DNA of 64,000 nt, from NCBI RefSeq assembly GCF_029953595.1, contig NZ_CP124535.1, forward strand, positions 248,001 to 312,000, written 5' to 3'. The notes under the pieces are model-generated. The model worked only from the letters and a program-made list of their open reading frames with translations, did not search any database and was not told the origin of the DNA. Position numbers and translations under genes: made by a program. Source of the stretch: Fuscovulum ytuae. GTDB lineage: Bacteria > Pseudomonadota > Alphaproteobacteria > Rhodobacterales > Rhodobacteraceae. Positions 25,869 through 36,269 of the stretch are shown piece after piece (the first letter of the stretch is position 1; each line of letters starts with the position of its first letter).

Positions 25869-26876
25869 ATGGACGGCGATACGGTTGTGAACAAGACGGC
25901 AGGTTCCGCCCACGCGGCGCCTGCGCCCATGGCCCCCAATGTGGGCGCGGTGCTGGACGACGGGCAGCCGGCACAAGCCGGGTCTTCCACCGAGGACCGC
26001 ATCCAAGGCCCCCAGCATTATCCCACGCTGGATACCGACCGCATCCGCGCCAGTTTCGAGGCGGGGCTTTACCCCTATCACCGCCCCTTGGGCCGCAAAG
26101 CCTATGAGGCCGAAAAGGCCGCCCTTCAGGCCGAACTTCTGAAGGTGCAGATCTGGGCGCAAGAGACGGGGCAGAAATTCGTCATCCTGATGGAGGGGCG
26201 CGATGCCGCCGGCAAGGGCGGCACGATCAAACGCTTCATGGAACATCTGAACCCCCGCTATGCCCGCGTCTGCGCCCTGACCAAGCCCAGCGATGTGGAA
26301 AAGGGGCAGTGGTTCTTTCAACGCTATATCGCCCATCTGCCCACGGCGGGGGAAATGGTCTTCTACGACCGCAGTTGGTACAACCGCGCCGGGGTAGAAC
26401 GGGTGATGGGCTTCTGCTCGCCCTCGGAATATCTTGAATTCATGCGGCAGGTCCCGGAATTGGAGCGGATGCTGGTCCGGTCGGGGATCAGGCTTTACAA
26501 ATACTGGTTCTCGGTCACACGGGAAGAACAGCGCAAGCGGTTCCTTGCACGGGAAACCGATCCGCTGAAGCGTTGGAAACTGTCGCCGATCGACAAGGCC
26601 AGCCTCGACAAATGGGAAGACTATACCGAGGCGAAAGAGGCGATGTTCTTCTATACCGACACCGCCGATGCCCCTTGGGTGATCGTGAAATCCGATGACA
26701 AAAAGCGCGCGCGGCTGAACGCGATGCGGCATTTCCTGACGACCATCGACTACCCCGAAAAGAATTTAGACGTGATCGGCACCCCCGACCCCCTGATCGT
26801 GGGGCGGGCCAGTCAGGTGATCAACGGCGCGGGGCATATCCTCGACACGGCCACCCACCCGGCGGTTCGCCGCTAA
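25869..26876 (+). CDS. ppk2: Polyphosphate kinase 2
   Basis: The 335-residue enzyme transfers phosphate between polyphosphate and nucleoside diphosphates. It has an N-terminal extension of about 70 poorly conserved residues, a P-loop (FVILMEGRDAAGKGGTIK, about 104-121), the lid/Walker B region FYDRSWYNRAG (165-175) and KYWFSVTREEQRKRF. The sequence resembles class I PPK2, which act mainly on ADP or GDP. ATG at 25869 follows AAGGGAGGG. The window also holds ppk1 and ppx 15 kb away. Confidence 0.92.
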   Translation: MDGDTVVNKTAGSAHAAPAPMAPNVGAVLDDGQPAQAGSSTEDRIQGPQHYPTLDTDRIRASFEAGLYPYHRPLGRKAYEAEKAALQAELLKVQIWAQETGQKFVILMEGRDAAGKGGTIKRFMEHLNPRYARVCALTKPSDVEKGQWFFQRYIAHLPTAGEMVFYDRSWYNRAGVERVMGFCSPSEYLEFMRQVPELERMLVRSGIRLYKYWFSVTREEQRKRFLARETDPLKRWKLSPIDKASLDKWEDYTEAKEAMFFYTDTADAPWVIVKSDDKKRARLNAMRHFLTTIDYPEKNLDVIGTPDPLIVGRASQVINGAGHILDTATHPAVRR

Positions 26877-26939
26877 GGCCGGTTGCAGCGGGCCGGGCGC
26901 AGGCCTAACTCTGTCACCACGCGAGTGACTGGAGGGGGC

Positions 26940-27569
26940 ATGCGTCTGGCATGGGCGATGGCGGGTCTGGTGACGCTGGCAGGGCCTGCGGCGGCACATC
27001 CGCATATCTTCATGGAAACGGGGATCGAGGTTCTGCGCGACAGCGAGGGCCGCGTGGCTTCGCTGCGGGTGACTTGGACCTATGATCCCTTCTTCTCGCT
27101 TGTCCTGATCACCGAACGCGGGCTTGACCCGGATGGTGACGGCACCCTGACCGCGGCCGAGACGGCGGCGCTACAAGGCTTTGACATGAATTGGGAGCCC
27201 GGTTTTCCGGGCGATACCTATGCCTTTGCCGGGACCGAGGCACTGGCACTCTCTGGTCCGCGCGACGGCGTGGCGCGCTATGAGGGCGGGCGCATCATTT
27301 CCAGCCATATCCGCGATCTGGAACAGCCCGTGGCGGGGCTTTTGGTGGTGAAGAATTACGATCCCACCTATTACACCGAATACACCATCCGCGACCTGCG
27401 CGCCGAAGGCTGCGCCACGGAAATCATCGCCCCCGACCTGACCGAGGCCGAACGCGCCTTGCAAGCGGCCTTGGCCGAGCTTCCTGCCGATGTGGATGTC
27501 GAGATGGGCTTTCCCGAAGTGGGCGCCGTTTTCGCACAGGAGGTGCGCGTCACATGCCCCGCGCCCTGA
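26940..27569 (+). CDS. DUF1007 family exported protein
   Basis: 209 residues starting with a signal peptide (RLAWAMAGLVTLAGPAAA) directly followed by HPHIFMETG, the conserved His-x-His start of DUF1007 proteins. The rest (LRVTWTYDPFFSLVLI, DPDGDGTLTAAE, NYDPTYYTEY) matches the family. DUF1007 genes commonly pair with NicO permeases and are thought to aid metal delivery in the periplasm. The mature N-terminal histidines are a plausible metal site. It overlaps the NicO gene by 16 bases. A small hairpin GTCAC-N7-GTGAC lies before its ribosome-binding site. Confidence 0.85.
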   Translation: MRLAWAMAGLVTLAGPAAAHPHIFMETGIEVLRDSEGRVASLRVTWTYDPFFSLVLITERGLDPDGDGTLTAAETAALQGFDMNWEPGFPGDTYAFAGTEALALSGPRDGVARYEGGRIISSHIRDLEQPVAGLLVVKNYDPTYYTEYTIRDLRAEGCATEIIAPDLTEAERALQAALAELPADVDVEMGFPEVGAVFAQEVRVTCPAP

Positions 27570-28465
27570 CCTTGGCCGGGATCGGCGTGGCGGCCCTTCT
27601 GGGGCTGCTCTGGCTTTGGGGTGGGTTCGACAGCCTTGCCCGGTCGGCGGTCGAGGCGCAGCGTTCCATACAGGCGCCCTTGGCCGGGGCGGTGCGCGCC
27701 GTGCAGGCGGGTCAGCCCGCGGCATGGGCCGGACTCCTGGCCCTGTGCTTTGGCTATGGGGTCCTGCATGCGGTGGGGCCGGGGCATGGGAAATTCGTGA
27801 TCGGCGGATATGGTGTGGCGCAGCGGGTTCCTATGCTGCGGCTGTCGGTCGTTGCACTGGCTGCATCGCTTGCGCAGGCAGGTGTGGCGGTGGCGTTGGT
27901 CTATGCCGGGGTGCTGGCACTGGGCTGGACACGCGAGCGGATGGTGGGTCTGGCTGAGGGCACGCTTGCTGCGGCAAGCTGGGCGGGGATCGGGGCGATC
28001 GGGCTGTGGCTTCTCTGGCGTGGGGCGCGCGGGATGCTATGGCAAACAAGGGCGGCTGACCACCCCGACCACCACCCCGACCACCACTCTCACGGCCATG
28101 ACGAAGCCTGCGGCTGTGGCCATGCCCATGCGCCAAGTGCGGCGCAGGTGGATCAGGCACGGGGGTGGCGCGATACGCTGGCCTTGATCGGCAGTGTGGC
28201 CATCCGACCCTGTTCCGGGGCGTTGTTCCTTTTGATCCTGACTTTCCAGATGGGGATCGGCGCGGCAGGCGTGGCCGGGGCCTTTGCCATGGGTTTGGGC
28301 GTGGCGATGGTGACCATCGCCGTGGCCGGGCTGGCCGTCTGGTCGCGCGAAGGGCTGTTTGCGGGTCTGGGCGAGACGCGGGTCTGGCGCGTGCTGCCGG
28401 TGATCGAGATGGCGGGGGGCGCGATCATCGCCGCGCTGGCCTTGGGGATGCTGGTCGGGGCGTAG
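27554..28465 (+). CDS. NicO-type nickel/cobalt transporter
   Basis: 303 residues with about six membrane helices. LCFGYGVLHAVGPGHGKFVIGGY is the NicO metal motif (H-A-x-G-P-G-H-G-K). A His-rich cytosolic loop (DHPDHHPDHHSHGHDEACGCGHAHA, described here by its content: about ten His, two Cys) lies around residues 172-195, then SVAIRPCSGALFLLI. The family exports or imports Ni or Co. The direct downstream neighbour is a MATE pump, spaced by a dispersed palindrome. No cobalamin riboswitch was visible upstream. Confidence 0.88.
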   Translation: MPRALTLAGIGVAALLGLLWLWGGFDSLARSAVEAQRSIQAPLAGAVRAVQAGQPAAWAGLLALCFGYGVLHAVGPGHGKFVIGGYGVAQRVPMLRLSVVALAASLAQAGVAVALVYAGVLALGWTRERMVGLAEGTLAAASWAGIGAIGLWLLWRGARGMLWQTRAADHPDHHPDHHSHGHDEACGCGHAHAPSAAQVDQARGWRDTLALIGSVAIRPCSGALFLLILTFQMGIGAAGVAGAFAMGLGVAMVTIAVAGLAVWSREGLFAGLGETRVWRVLPVIEMAGGAIIAALALGMLVGA

Positions 28466-28486
28466 GATGGGCAGTAATGCCCGTCC
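28465..28486. repeat. Dispersed palindrome, copy 3 (imperfect)
   Basis: GGATGGGCA-GTAA-TGCCCGTCC starts on the last base of the NicO stop codon, the same placement as copy 1 relative to the cupin stop. Confidence 0.7.
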
Positions 28487-28561
28487 TGGCAAAGAAAACC
28501 CGCTGCAGCGCGGCGAGGATGGCGTCTTGTTCCTGTCGTGACGCAGCGCTAATCCCGTGGC

Positions 28562-29935
28562 ATGACGCACCCCCTCACCCATACCGGACATGCGCGGGCC
28601 ATCCTTGCGCTGGGCCTGCCCCTGATCGGCAGCCATCTGGCCCAGATGGCGCTACATGTCGCCGATACCGTGATGATGGGCTGGTATGGGGTGACGGAAC
28701 TGGCGGCAACCGTCCTTGGCGCATCAAGTTTCTTTGTGATCTTCATCCTCGGATCGGGCTTTGCGCAGGCGGTGATGCCGATGGTCGCCGCTGCGCTGGC
28801 CGAAGGGGATGAAACGCAGGTCCGGCGCGATGCACGGATGGGGCTGTGGTTGTCGATCCTGTTCGGGTTGGCGTCCTATCCGCTGTTCTGGTGGTCGGGG
28901 CCGATCCTTCTGGCGCTGGGTCAGCACCCGGACGTGGCGGCGCTGGGGCAGGATTATCTGCGCGTGGCGGGGCTTGGGATGATCCCCGCGCTGATGGTGA
29001 TGGCGCTGAAAAGCTATCTTTCGGCGCTGGGGCGGACGCAGGTCGTGCTTTGGGTCACGCTGGGGTCGGTTCTTTTGAACATCGTGATGAACTGGGCCTT
29101 CATCTTCGGCAATTGGGGCGCGCCTGAAATGGGGGTGGTCGGCGCGGCCTTGGCGACGCTGAGCGTGCAATTGGCCAGCGTGTTGGCCTTGGGCCTATAT
29201 GCGGGCTGGGTGCCGGAGTTGCGGCGTTTTCGGCTGTGGCAAAGATTCTGGCGGGCCGATTGGGTGGCCTTCGGGCGTGTCTTCCGGCTGGGCTGGCCGA
29301 TCGGCGTGACGGGGTTGATGGAAAGCGGTCTGTTTCAGGCCAGCGCCCTCATGATGGGCTGGATTGGCACCGTGGAACTGGCCGCGCATGGCATCGCGAT
29401 GGAAGTGGCGGCGCTGGCCTTCATGGTGCATCTGGGTCTGTCCAATGCCGTCACCATCCGCACGGCCCATGCCGATGGGGCAGGGGACTTACAGGCCATG
29501 CGGGTGGGCGGGCTGGTTGGGATTGCGCTGTCCTTCCTGTTCGCGGTGGCGATGGTGGTGCTGTTCCTTGCCCTGCCCGAACCGATCGTCGCGGTCTTTC
29601 TGGACATGTCGAAACCCGAAAGCGCCCAGATCGTGGCCTTCGGCACCGTCCTTCTGGCACTGGCGGCGCTGTTTCAATTGGCCGATGCCATGCAGGTGAT
29701 CGCGCTGGGGCTGTTGCGCGGGGTGCAGGACACCAAGGTGCCGATGGCGCTTGCCGCGATCAGTTATTGGGGGATCGGCATCCCGTGCAGCTATGTGCTG
29801 GCCTTTCCCTTGGGAATGGGGGCGGTGGGGCTATGGCTGGGGCTGGTGGTCGGGTTGACCTGCGCGGCGGCCAGCCTGATGTGGCGCTTCTGGGCCGGAT
29901 GGCGGCAGCGTGTCGGTGCGGTTGCCGTGGGGTGA
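28562..29935 (+). CDS. MATE family efflux transporter
   Basis: 457 residues with twelve predicted helices in two related halves. Typical segments are ALGLPLIGSHLAQMALHVADTVMMGWYG in the first half and FRLGWPIGVTGLMESGLFQASALMMGWIG in the second, matching the internal repeat of NorM/DinF-type MATE proteins. They expel cationic drugs or dyes by Na+ or H+ antiport; the substrate is not predictable. A compact 5' region with no strong ribosome-binding site precedes the ATG. Confidence 0.92.
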   Translation: MTHPLTHTGHARAILALGLPLIGSHLAQMALHVADTVMMGWYGVTELAATVLGASSFFVIFILGSGFAQAVMPMVAAALAEGDETQVRRDARMGLWLSILFGLASYPLFWWSGPILLALGQHPDVAALGQDYLRVAGLGMIPALMVMALKSYLSALGRTQVVLWVTLGSVLLNIVMNWAFIFGNWGAPEMGVVGAALATLSVQLASVLALGLYAGWVPELRRFRLWQRFWRADWVAFGRVFRLGWPIGVTGLMESGLFQASALMMGWIGTVELAAHGIAMEVAALAFMVHLGLSNAVTIRTAHADGAGDLQAMRVGGLVGIALSFLFAVAMVVLFLALPEPIVAVFLDMSKPESAQIVAFGTVLLALAALFQLADAMQVIALGLLRGVQDTKVPMALAAISYWGIGIPCSYVLAFPLGMGAVGLWLGLVVGLTCAAASLMWRFWAGWRQRVGAVAVG

Positions 29936-29958
29936 AACCCCACCCTAACACCAGCCGC

Positions 29959-30375
29959 TCACTCGGCCGCCTTACCCGCCTTCAGCAGACGATCCGCCTT
30001 GCGCCGGATCAGCACCGACCGCAGGTCATGCATGGCCAGAAGCAGCGCATCGGTTACCTCATCCAGTTCCTCATCGCTGGCGCGCGATTGCGCCCATTGC
30101 GCCGTCAGGTTCATGTGATCGACCGCGCGGTGGATGTCGTCGATATCCCGCCGCGCCAGTTCGGCGCTGCGCGCGGCGGCCCAATCCTTGATCAGCGCCC
30201 GTTCCCGCGCCGTCAGCACATGATCGCCGTGCGGCTTGATATTCCCGTTCTTGAGGTTGATCGTCGCGATCTCATCCAGCTCGATCCGGCGCTGGCGGTT
30301 CTCGGTATCAACCTTGAACAAAACGGCCCCGTTCTCGCGGATGCGGAAATAATACTCCGGCAGATCGCCCGGCAC
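29959..30375 (-). CDS. Conserved hypothetical protein coupled to aspartate aminotransferase
   Basis: 138 residues, soluble, no recognised domain. A beta-rich N terminus (LPEYYFRIRENGAVLFKVD, RIELDEIATINLKNGNIKPHG) is followed by a helical, charged part (ARERALIKDWAAARSAELAR, then ALLLAMHDLRSVLIRRKADRLLKAG). The start is a GTG at 30375 behind GGGAGGG, which overlaps the aminotransferase stop; this implies translational coupling. The upstream in-frame ATG lies inside the aminotransferase and is rejected. Confidence 0.7.
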   Translation of the reverse strand: MPGDLPEYYFRIRENGAVLFKVDTENRQRRIELDEIATINLKNGNIKPHGDHVLTARERALIKDWAAARSAELARRDIDDIHRAVDHMNLTAQWAQSRASDEELDEVTDALLLAMHDLRSVLIRRKADRLLKAGKAAE

Positions 30376-30386
30376 GTCACCCTCCC

Positions 30387-31664
<1,278 letters not shown>

Positions 31665-31694
31665 TCAAGCGATATCGAAAGAAGGAGAGGCAAG

Positions 31695-32129
31695 ATGGCG
31701 GAACATGGCACGGGCGATGTGACGGCCGACGATGAGGCGATGGTGTTCACCGATGACGTGGCAACCTTTGGTGACAGGCTGACCCATGCGCGCGAGGCGG
31801 CGGGTCTGACAGTCGCGGGTTTTGCGCGCAGGCTCGGCGTGCGACGCCCCTTGGTCGAGGCCTGGGAAGGCGACCAGCGCGAACCGCGCGCCAACCAGAT
31901 GCAGATGATGGCGGGCCTTCTGGGCGTGTCCTTGCGCTGGCTTTTGACAGGCGAAGGTGGGCAGGAAGAGGCCCCCGTTCAAGGCGGCCCCGTGCCCGAA
32001 GAGATGCGCCGCCTGACCAGCGAAGTGGCCCAGATGCGCACCGAGATGCTTGCACTGGCAGGCCGGATGGGCGAGTTGGAAGGGCGCCTTCGGGCGCAGG
32101 CGATGCGCAACGGGGCGGATGCAAGATGA
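31695..32129 (+). CDS. XRE-type DNA-binding protein upstream of sdhE
   Basis: 144 residues: an acidic N-terminal tail, a helix-turn-helix of the Xre class (FGDRLTHAREAAGLTVAGFA, LGVRRPLVEAWEGDQREPRANQMQMMAGLLGVSLRWLLTG, about 28-92) and a C-terminal helix with a probable coiled coil (MRRLTSEVAQMRTEMLALAG). The target is unknown. It overlaps sdhE by 4 bases (ATGA), so it is tied to succinate dehydrogenase flavinylation; it may sense a metabolic state or simply share the transcript. Confidence 0.8.
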   Translation: MAEHGTGDVTADDEAMVFTDDVATFGDRLTHAREAAGLTVAGFARRLGVRRPLVEAWEGDQREPRANQMQMMAGLLGVSLRWLLTGEGGQEEAPVQGGPVPEEMRRLTSEVAQMRTEMLALAGRMGELEGRLRAQAMRNGADAR

Positions 32130-32401
32130 CCGAAACGGCAGAGGCACGGCTGAAGCGGATGAAGATGCGCAGCTGGCGGCGGGGGACCAAGGAGATGGAC
32201 CTTGTCCTGGGGCCTTGGGCGGATGCGCATCTTGATGCGCTGGATGAAGGGCGGCTGGCGGTCTATGACCGCCTGCTCGCCGAAAATGATCAGGATCTGA
32301 TGTCTTGGATTCTGGGGCAGTCCGAACCGCCATCGGGCATCGCCCCCCTTCTGGCCGAGATCGCGGCCTATGCCCGCGGGCGTCTGGCGCGGCAGGGGTA
32401 A
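32126..32401 (+). CDS. sdhE: FAD assembly factor SdhE (succinate dehydrogenase assembly factor 2)
   Basis: 91 residues. The family's R-G-x2-E motif is present in WRRGTKEMDLVLG (R19-G20-T-K-E23), and the helical bundle ends in LLAEIAAYARG. SdhE/SdhAF2 binds SdhA and aids covalent attachment of FAD to succinate dehydrogenase and fumarate reductase. Starts in the last codon of the XRE gene. Confidence 0.9.
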   Translation: MTETAEARLKRMKMRSWRRGTKEMDLVLGPWADAHLDALDEGRLAVYDRLLAENDQDLMSWILGQSEPPSGIAPLLAEIAAYARGRLARQG

Positions 32402-32470
32402 TCGGGCTTTACCGGATATTGGGATTTTTCGACGAATCTGCCCTTCGTGACATGGTTGCGGAGGGTTGCG

Positions 32471-32968
32471 ATGACGGTGCAGGACATGGTGCTGGATGGG
32501 TCGGAACGGGCCTTCCATGCGGGTTATCTTGATATGCTGGGGCTGGTGGAACGGTTGCACCGCCTGCTTCTGGACGTGATCAAGGATGAATTTGAACGCC
32601 TTCGGATCGTGGAAGTGAACCCTGTTCAGGGTCTTTTGCTGTTCAATATCGGCGAAAATGAACTCAGCGCCGGGGAATTGAAAACGCGCGGTTTCTATCA
32701 GGGCTCGAATGTGAGCTACAATCTGAAGAAACTGGTTGAGGCGGGCTATATGCATCATCAACGGTCGGATGTGGACCGCCGTTCCGTCCGCGTGAAACTG
32801 ACGGAAAAGGGACGCAAGCTCCGCACGATGATTGCCGAACTTTTCGCCCGCCATGCCGCGCTGATCTATCGGCGTGGGGTGCTGGACCTGTCGGCGATCG
32901 ATCAGATCGGCCAAGGCCTTCGGCGGACCGAACGGCTTTGGATGGAACAGATCCGCTATATCTACTGA
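32471..32968 (+). CDS. MarR/LdtR-type winged-helix regulator
   Basis: 165 residues with an N-terminal dimerisation helix (MLGLVERLHRLLLDVIKDEFER) and a winged helix: VNPVQGLLLFNIGENELSAGELKTRGFYQGSNVSYNLKKLVEAGYMHHQRSDVDRRSVRVKLTEKGRKL, described by residues about 53-120. Sequence of this kind is known as LdtR in rhizobia and Liberibacter, where it regulates stress and L,D-transpeptidase genes. The ATG at 32471 follows GCGGAGGG. Its genes of regulation are not in the window. Confidence 0.8.
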   Translation: MTVQDMVLDGSERAFHAGYLDMLGLVERLHRLLLDVIKDEFERLRIVEVNPVQGLLLFNIGENELSAGELKTRGFYQGSNVSYNLKKLVEAGYMHHQRSDVDRRSVRVKLTEKGRKLRTMIAELFARHAALIYRRGVLDLSAIDQIGQGLRRTERLWMEQIRYIY

Positions 32969-32974
32969 TCCGGG

Positions 32975-35032
32975 CTAGCGCCGCCAAAGATGCGCATGTC
33001 CCGCAAAGGCCCCCTGCAGTTTCGCCAGCAGGCGATTGGCGCGGCCGGGATGCGGGATTGGCCCATGGGCAAGCCTGTCCAATGCGACCTCGGGCGGGCA
33101 GGGGCGGCGGGTGACCGGGTCGAAATAGCGCGGATAGGCGATCAGCGCGGCATGTGCCAATGCTGCCAGCGTCGGGCGCGGTTGCAGGCTGCCATCGGCG
33201 CGGCGCGACCGCCGCGACGGAACCGGGCCAAGATCGCGGGTCAGGCCCCAGCCCGCATAGAAGGGCACGCCCAGTGTAGTAACAGGCTTGCCCCGCAGCA
33301 GTGCCTCGAACCCAAGGGTGGAGGTGATGGTCCAGACCTCGTCACAAGCCGCGATCAAGGCGATGGGATCGGCTTGGGTCAGCACCGCGTCGGCAAGGCC
33401 CGCCAAGGCCGCAGGGTTTATGGAACCGGGGCGCAGCCCCGCCTCCACATCTGGATGCGGTTTGTAAAGGATCACTGCATCGGGGTTCGCCGCACGCGCG
33501 GCTTCCAGCAGGGCAAGGTTTGTCTTCACCTCGCCCGCGCCCAGCCGGATCGAGGCGTCATCTTCCACCTGTCCCGGCACAAGGATGCGGTGCCCCTGTG
33601 GCAGATCGGGCAGGGGCGCGCAGGTCAGGTTATATTTGGAAACTTGCAGCGCGATCAGGCGCGCGATCAACCGTTCCGCCCGCCCCACGCCACCGGGGGG
33701 CGGGGGGGCAAGGATCAACCGCTCCAACCGGCTTTCGCGGGTGGGGTCAAAATAAAGGCCAAGGTCATCCATCACCAGTGACAGGGGCGGGATCAGATCC
33801 GCCCCCAATCCGCGCGACCGCAGAAAGCCGTCCTCGACCCGGATCAGCCCCGGCAGATCGGGCGCGCGGTCGCCCCAGCCGATCAACCGCCGCCCGCTCT
33901 TTGCCGCGATCCGCGCGGCCTTCTCGGGGCTGTCGGCAAAGACCACAGGTTTTTCGCGCCCGAAAACCTGTTGCAGGGGCGCGCGTTTCCACAGCCGCAT
34001 CTTCAGCGCGACATGGCCGTAGCGATCCGCCCGCCACGCGAAAACATCGGCCTCCAACTGATCAAGCGCCTCTTCGAAACTGCACAGCCGGTTCCGGCAG
34101 GGATCAACCCATGTCGGGGCAAGGATCATCGCGGCGGCAAAAAGCTGTGCGCGGGTCAGGCTGCGACGGCGACGGGGCAGGGGCTGTTCATCGACGGTTA
34201 GACCCCAACCGGCATAGAAAGGCTGGCCAAAGACGCGGGGCCGATGGCCTGCAAGGATCGCCTCGAACCCCATCTGCGACGAGACAGTATAGACAGCAAT
34301 CGCCCCCTCCAGCAGCGCCCAAGGCGAGATTGGGTCGTCGCAAAGCGTAACCCCCGGTGGCAGATGCGCGGCATCGAAATGACCCGGGCGCAGGCCCGCG
34401 CGGGTTTCGGGATGCGTCTTGATCACGATCCGCGCGGTGGGATGTTCCTCGCGCGCGGTGGCAAGCATGGTTTGAAACGTGGCCTCCGACGCCCCCGAAT
34501 AGCGGATCGAGGCATCGCCGCGCGTCTGATCCACCAGCAGCACATAGCCCGGCGGTGGCGCGGCCATCCCTGGGTCATGAATGTTGTATTTAGATAAGTG
34601 GCCAGCCTGAATTCGACCAATTCCATCCTTTGCTCGAAGCAAAAGGTTCGAATCGTTCAATTCATTCTGACGCAATATCTCTTCGATCAGCGACGGCGCA
34701 CTGCCGTCATAATGCAGCCCAACCGGATCGATCAGGAGGCCAAGGGGGCCATTGCCGCGCCCCCTTTGCCGCCCCGGACGCAAGGACCGCAGAAAGGCAT
34801 CCTCAACCCGGATCAGCGGCGCGCCGTGACGCGACGCCGCCCTCTCACCGCGCCACGCGGTCGGAGACTGCCCCCAGACCACCACCCCTTCGCCGGGGCG
34901 GGGAAGGCCCGCGCGCAACTCATGCCCCGCCGCGGCGAGAATGCGCCGAAGGTCGGGGTTCAGAAAGCCGCCATTCAGGAAACGCAACCGCCGGGGAATG
35001 GCCCCGGCGGTGCTGTTGGATTGGTCCGGCAT
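32975..35032 (-). CDS. kpsC: KpsC-like capsular polysaccharide beta-Kdo transferase
   Basis: 685 residues built from two related halves, as in KpsC. Repeated elements are FLRSLRPGRQRG/FLRSRGLGADL, LLIDPVGLHYD/LVMDDLGLYFD, IKTHPETRAGLRPGHF/YKPHPDVEAGLRPGSI, and FYAGWGLTVDEQ/FYAGWGLTRDLG. KpsC adds beta-Kdo residues in the poly-Kdo linker that ties group 2 capsule to phosphatidylglycerol. It starts 7 bases after the Wza-like gene. The ATG at 35032 is preferred to 35125. No group 2 ABC exporter lies alongside. Confidence 0.85.
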   Translation of the reverse strand: MPDQSNSTAGAIPRRLRFLNGGFLNPDLRRILAAAGHELRAGLPRPGEGVVVWGQSPTAWRGERAASRHGAPLIRVEDAFLRSLRPGRQRGRGNGPLGLLIDPVGLHYDGSAPSLIEEILRQNELNDSNLLLRAKDGIGRIQAGHLSKYNIHDPGMAAPPPGYVLLVDQTRGDASIRYSGASEATFQTMLATAREEHPTARIVIKTHPETRAGLRPGHFDAAHLPPGVTLCDDPISPWALLEGAIAVYTVSSQMGFEAILAGHRPRVFGQPFYAGWGLTVDEQPLPRRRRSLTRAQLFAAAMILAPTWVDPCRNRLCSFEEALDQLEADVFAWRADRYGHVALKMRLWKRAPLQQVFGREKPVVFADSPEKAARIAAKSGRRLIGWGDRAPDLPGLIRVEDGFLRSRGLGADLIPPLSLVMDDLGLYFDPTRESRLERLILAPPPPGGVGRAERLIARLIALQVSKYNLTCAPLPDLPQGHRILVPGQVEDDASIRLGAGEVKTNLALLEAARAANPDAVILYKPHPDVEAGLRPGSINPAALAGLADAVLTQADPIALIAACDEVWTITSTLGFEALLRGKPVTTLGVPFYAGWGLTRDLGPVPSRRSRRADGSLQPRPTLAALAHAALIAYPRYFDPVTRRPCPPEVALDRLAHGPIPHPGRANRLLAKLQGAFAGHAHLWRR

Positions 35033-35039
35033 GACCGGC

Positions 35040-36179
35040 TCAGTTCGTCCCGGTGGCACTTGCCAAGGAATTCGCCGCACTGGTGGCGCCGGTAAGCGCA
35101 CCGATGGCCTTTTGCCACTGCACATAAGGCGCTTCGGTCACATAGACCGTATCGCCATCGCGGATGATGAAATCGCGCGCCTCGAACATCCCCGTGGGTT
35201 GGGTCAGATCAAGCACATAGATCATGCGCTGCGCCCCCACCAGATCGTTGCGGCCCAGAACCACATTCGCCACTTCCGCCGGTTCGTTACGCAGCACGAA
35301 AACGCCTGTCGGATCGGCAAGGCTGGTGTTCAGCCCGCCGACAATGGCCAAGGCTTCGATCGCGGAAAGGTTCTGCGTTTCAAAGGGGACGCGGTTTTGC
35401 GCCCCGGTTGCGCCCATGGCGACAAAGGCACGGGTGTCTTCTTCGATCACGATGCTGTCGCCCGGACGCAGCGCGATATCAAGCCGCGGGTTTTCATACA
35501 GGTCCAGAAGCCAGACCTTCCCGGTATGGCCATTCCGCGTCACGCGCACGATGGCGGTTTCCGGGTCGATCGATACGCCGCCCGCACGTGCGATCATGGA
35601 TGAAAGCGTCCGTGTCGGGCGTTCGATGGCATAAACCCCCTGCGCCCCTGCCGCGCCGGAAATCGTGACGGTCGACCCGTCGCCGGCAATCCGCTGCACG
35701 ATCACCTGCGGATCGGGCGTTTGCGGGTCAAGTTTCTTGGCGATCTCGGTTCGCAATTCTTCGGGCGAGGCGCCCGCGGCACGGATGCGACCGGCATAGG
35801 GGATAAAGATGAAACCCTCGCCATCCACCTGCAATTCGCTCAGCTGCGAAAGGCGCTGGCCGGTATTGCCCAGCAGGGGGTCATCCTTGACGTTTTCATA
35901 AACGGTGACCGAAAGCCGATCCCCGGCCGCAATCGTATCCGATCCGATGCGACCCGCGCTTAGGAAGCTGGAAGAAAAGCCAAGTGCGGGCGTTACCGCC
36001 GTGGCTTGCGCCACACGGCTGTTCACCGTCACCACAAAGGCATCCCCTTCCCGCAGGACGGACCCTGCAAAAAGCTCTGCCTTGTTTGGGCCACTGCGCG
36101 GAAGGCCGCAGCCTGCCACTGCGCCCACCATAAGAATAAGGGCCGCGGCCCGCGCCCCGTTCGATACCGTCATTTTCAC
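35040..36179 (-). CDS. Wza/KpsD-like polysaccharide export lipoprotein
   Basis: 379 residues with a lipoprotein signal (ALILMVGAVAGCG, acylated Cys at about residue 24). The Poly_export domain (GDRLSVTVYENVKDDPLL, DGEGFIFIPYAGRIRAAG, SPEELRTEIAKKL) is followed by SLBB-like repeats (VTISGAAGAQGVYAI, RPGDSIVIEEDTRAFVAMGATG). Such proteins form the outer-membrane channel for capsule or exopolysaccharide. The start is a GTG at 36179, eight bases after AAGGAG; the ATG two codons later is a weaker choice. Confidence 0.88.
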   Translation of the reverse strand: MKMTVSNGARAAALILMVGAVAGCGLPRSGPNKAELFAGSVLREGDAFVVTVNSRVAQATAVTPALGFSSSFLSAGRIGSDTIAAGDRLSVTVYENVKDDPLLGNTGQRLSQLSELQVDGEGFIFIPYAGRIRAAGASPEELRTEIAKKLDPQTPDPQVIVQRIAGDGSTVTISGAAGAQGVYAIERPTRTLSSMIARAGGVSIDPETAIVRVTRNGHTGKVWLLDLYENPRLDIALRPGDSIVIEEDTRAFVAMGATGAQNRVPFETQNLSAIEALAIVGGLNTSLADPTGVFVLRNEPAEVANVVLGRNDLVGAQRMIYVLDLTQPTGMFEARDFIIRDGDTVYVTEAPYVQWQKAIGALTGATSAANSLASATGTN

Positions 36180-36269
36180 TGCTCGGGCTCCTTGGATGGA
36201 GTTTGCCTCAAGTTTTGACGGTAACCCTACAGGAAGACGGGCGGATTTGCCAAATACCTTCTTTCCGCC

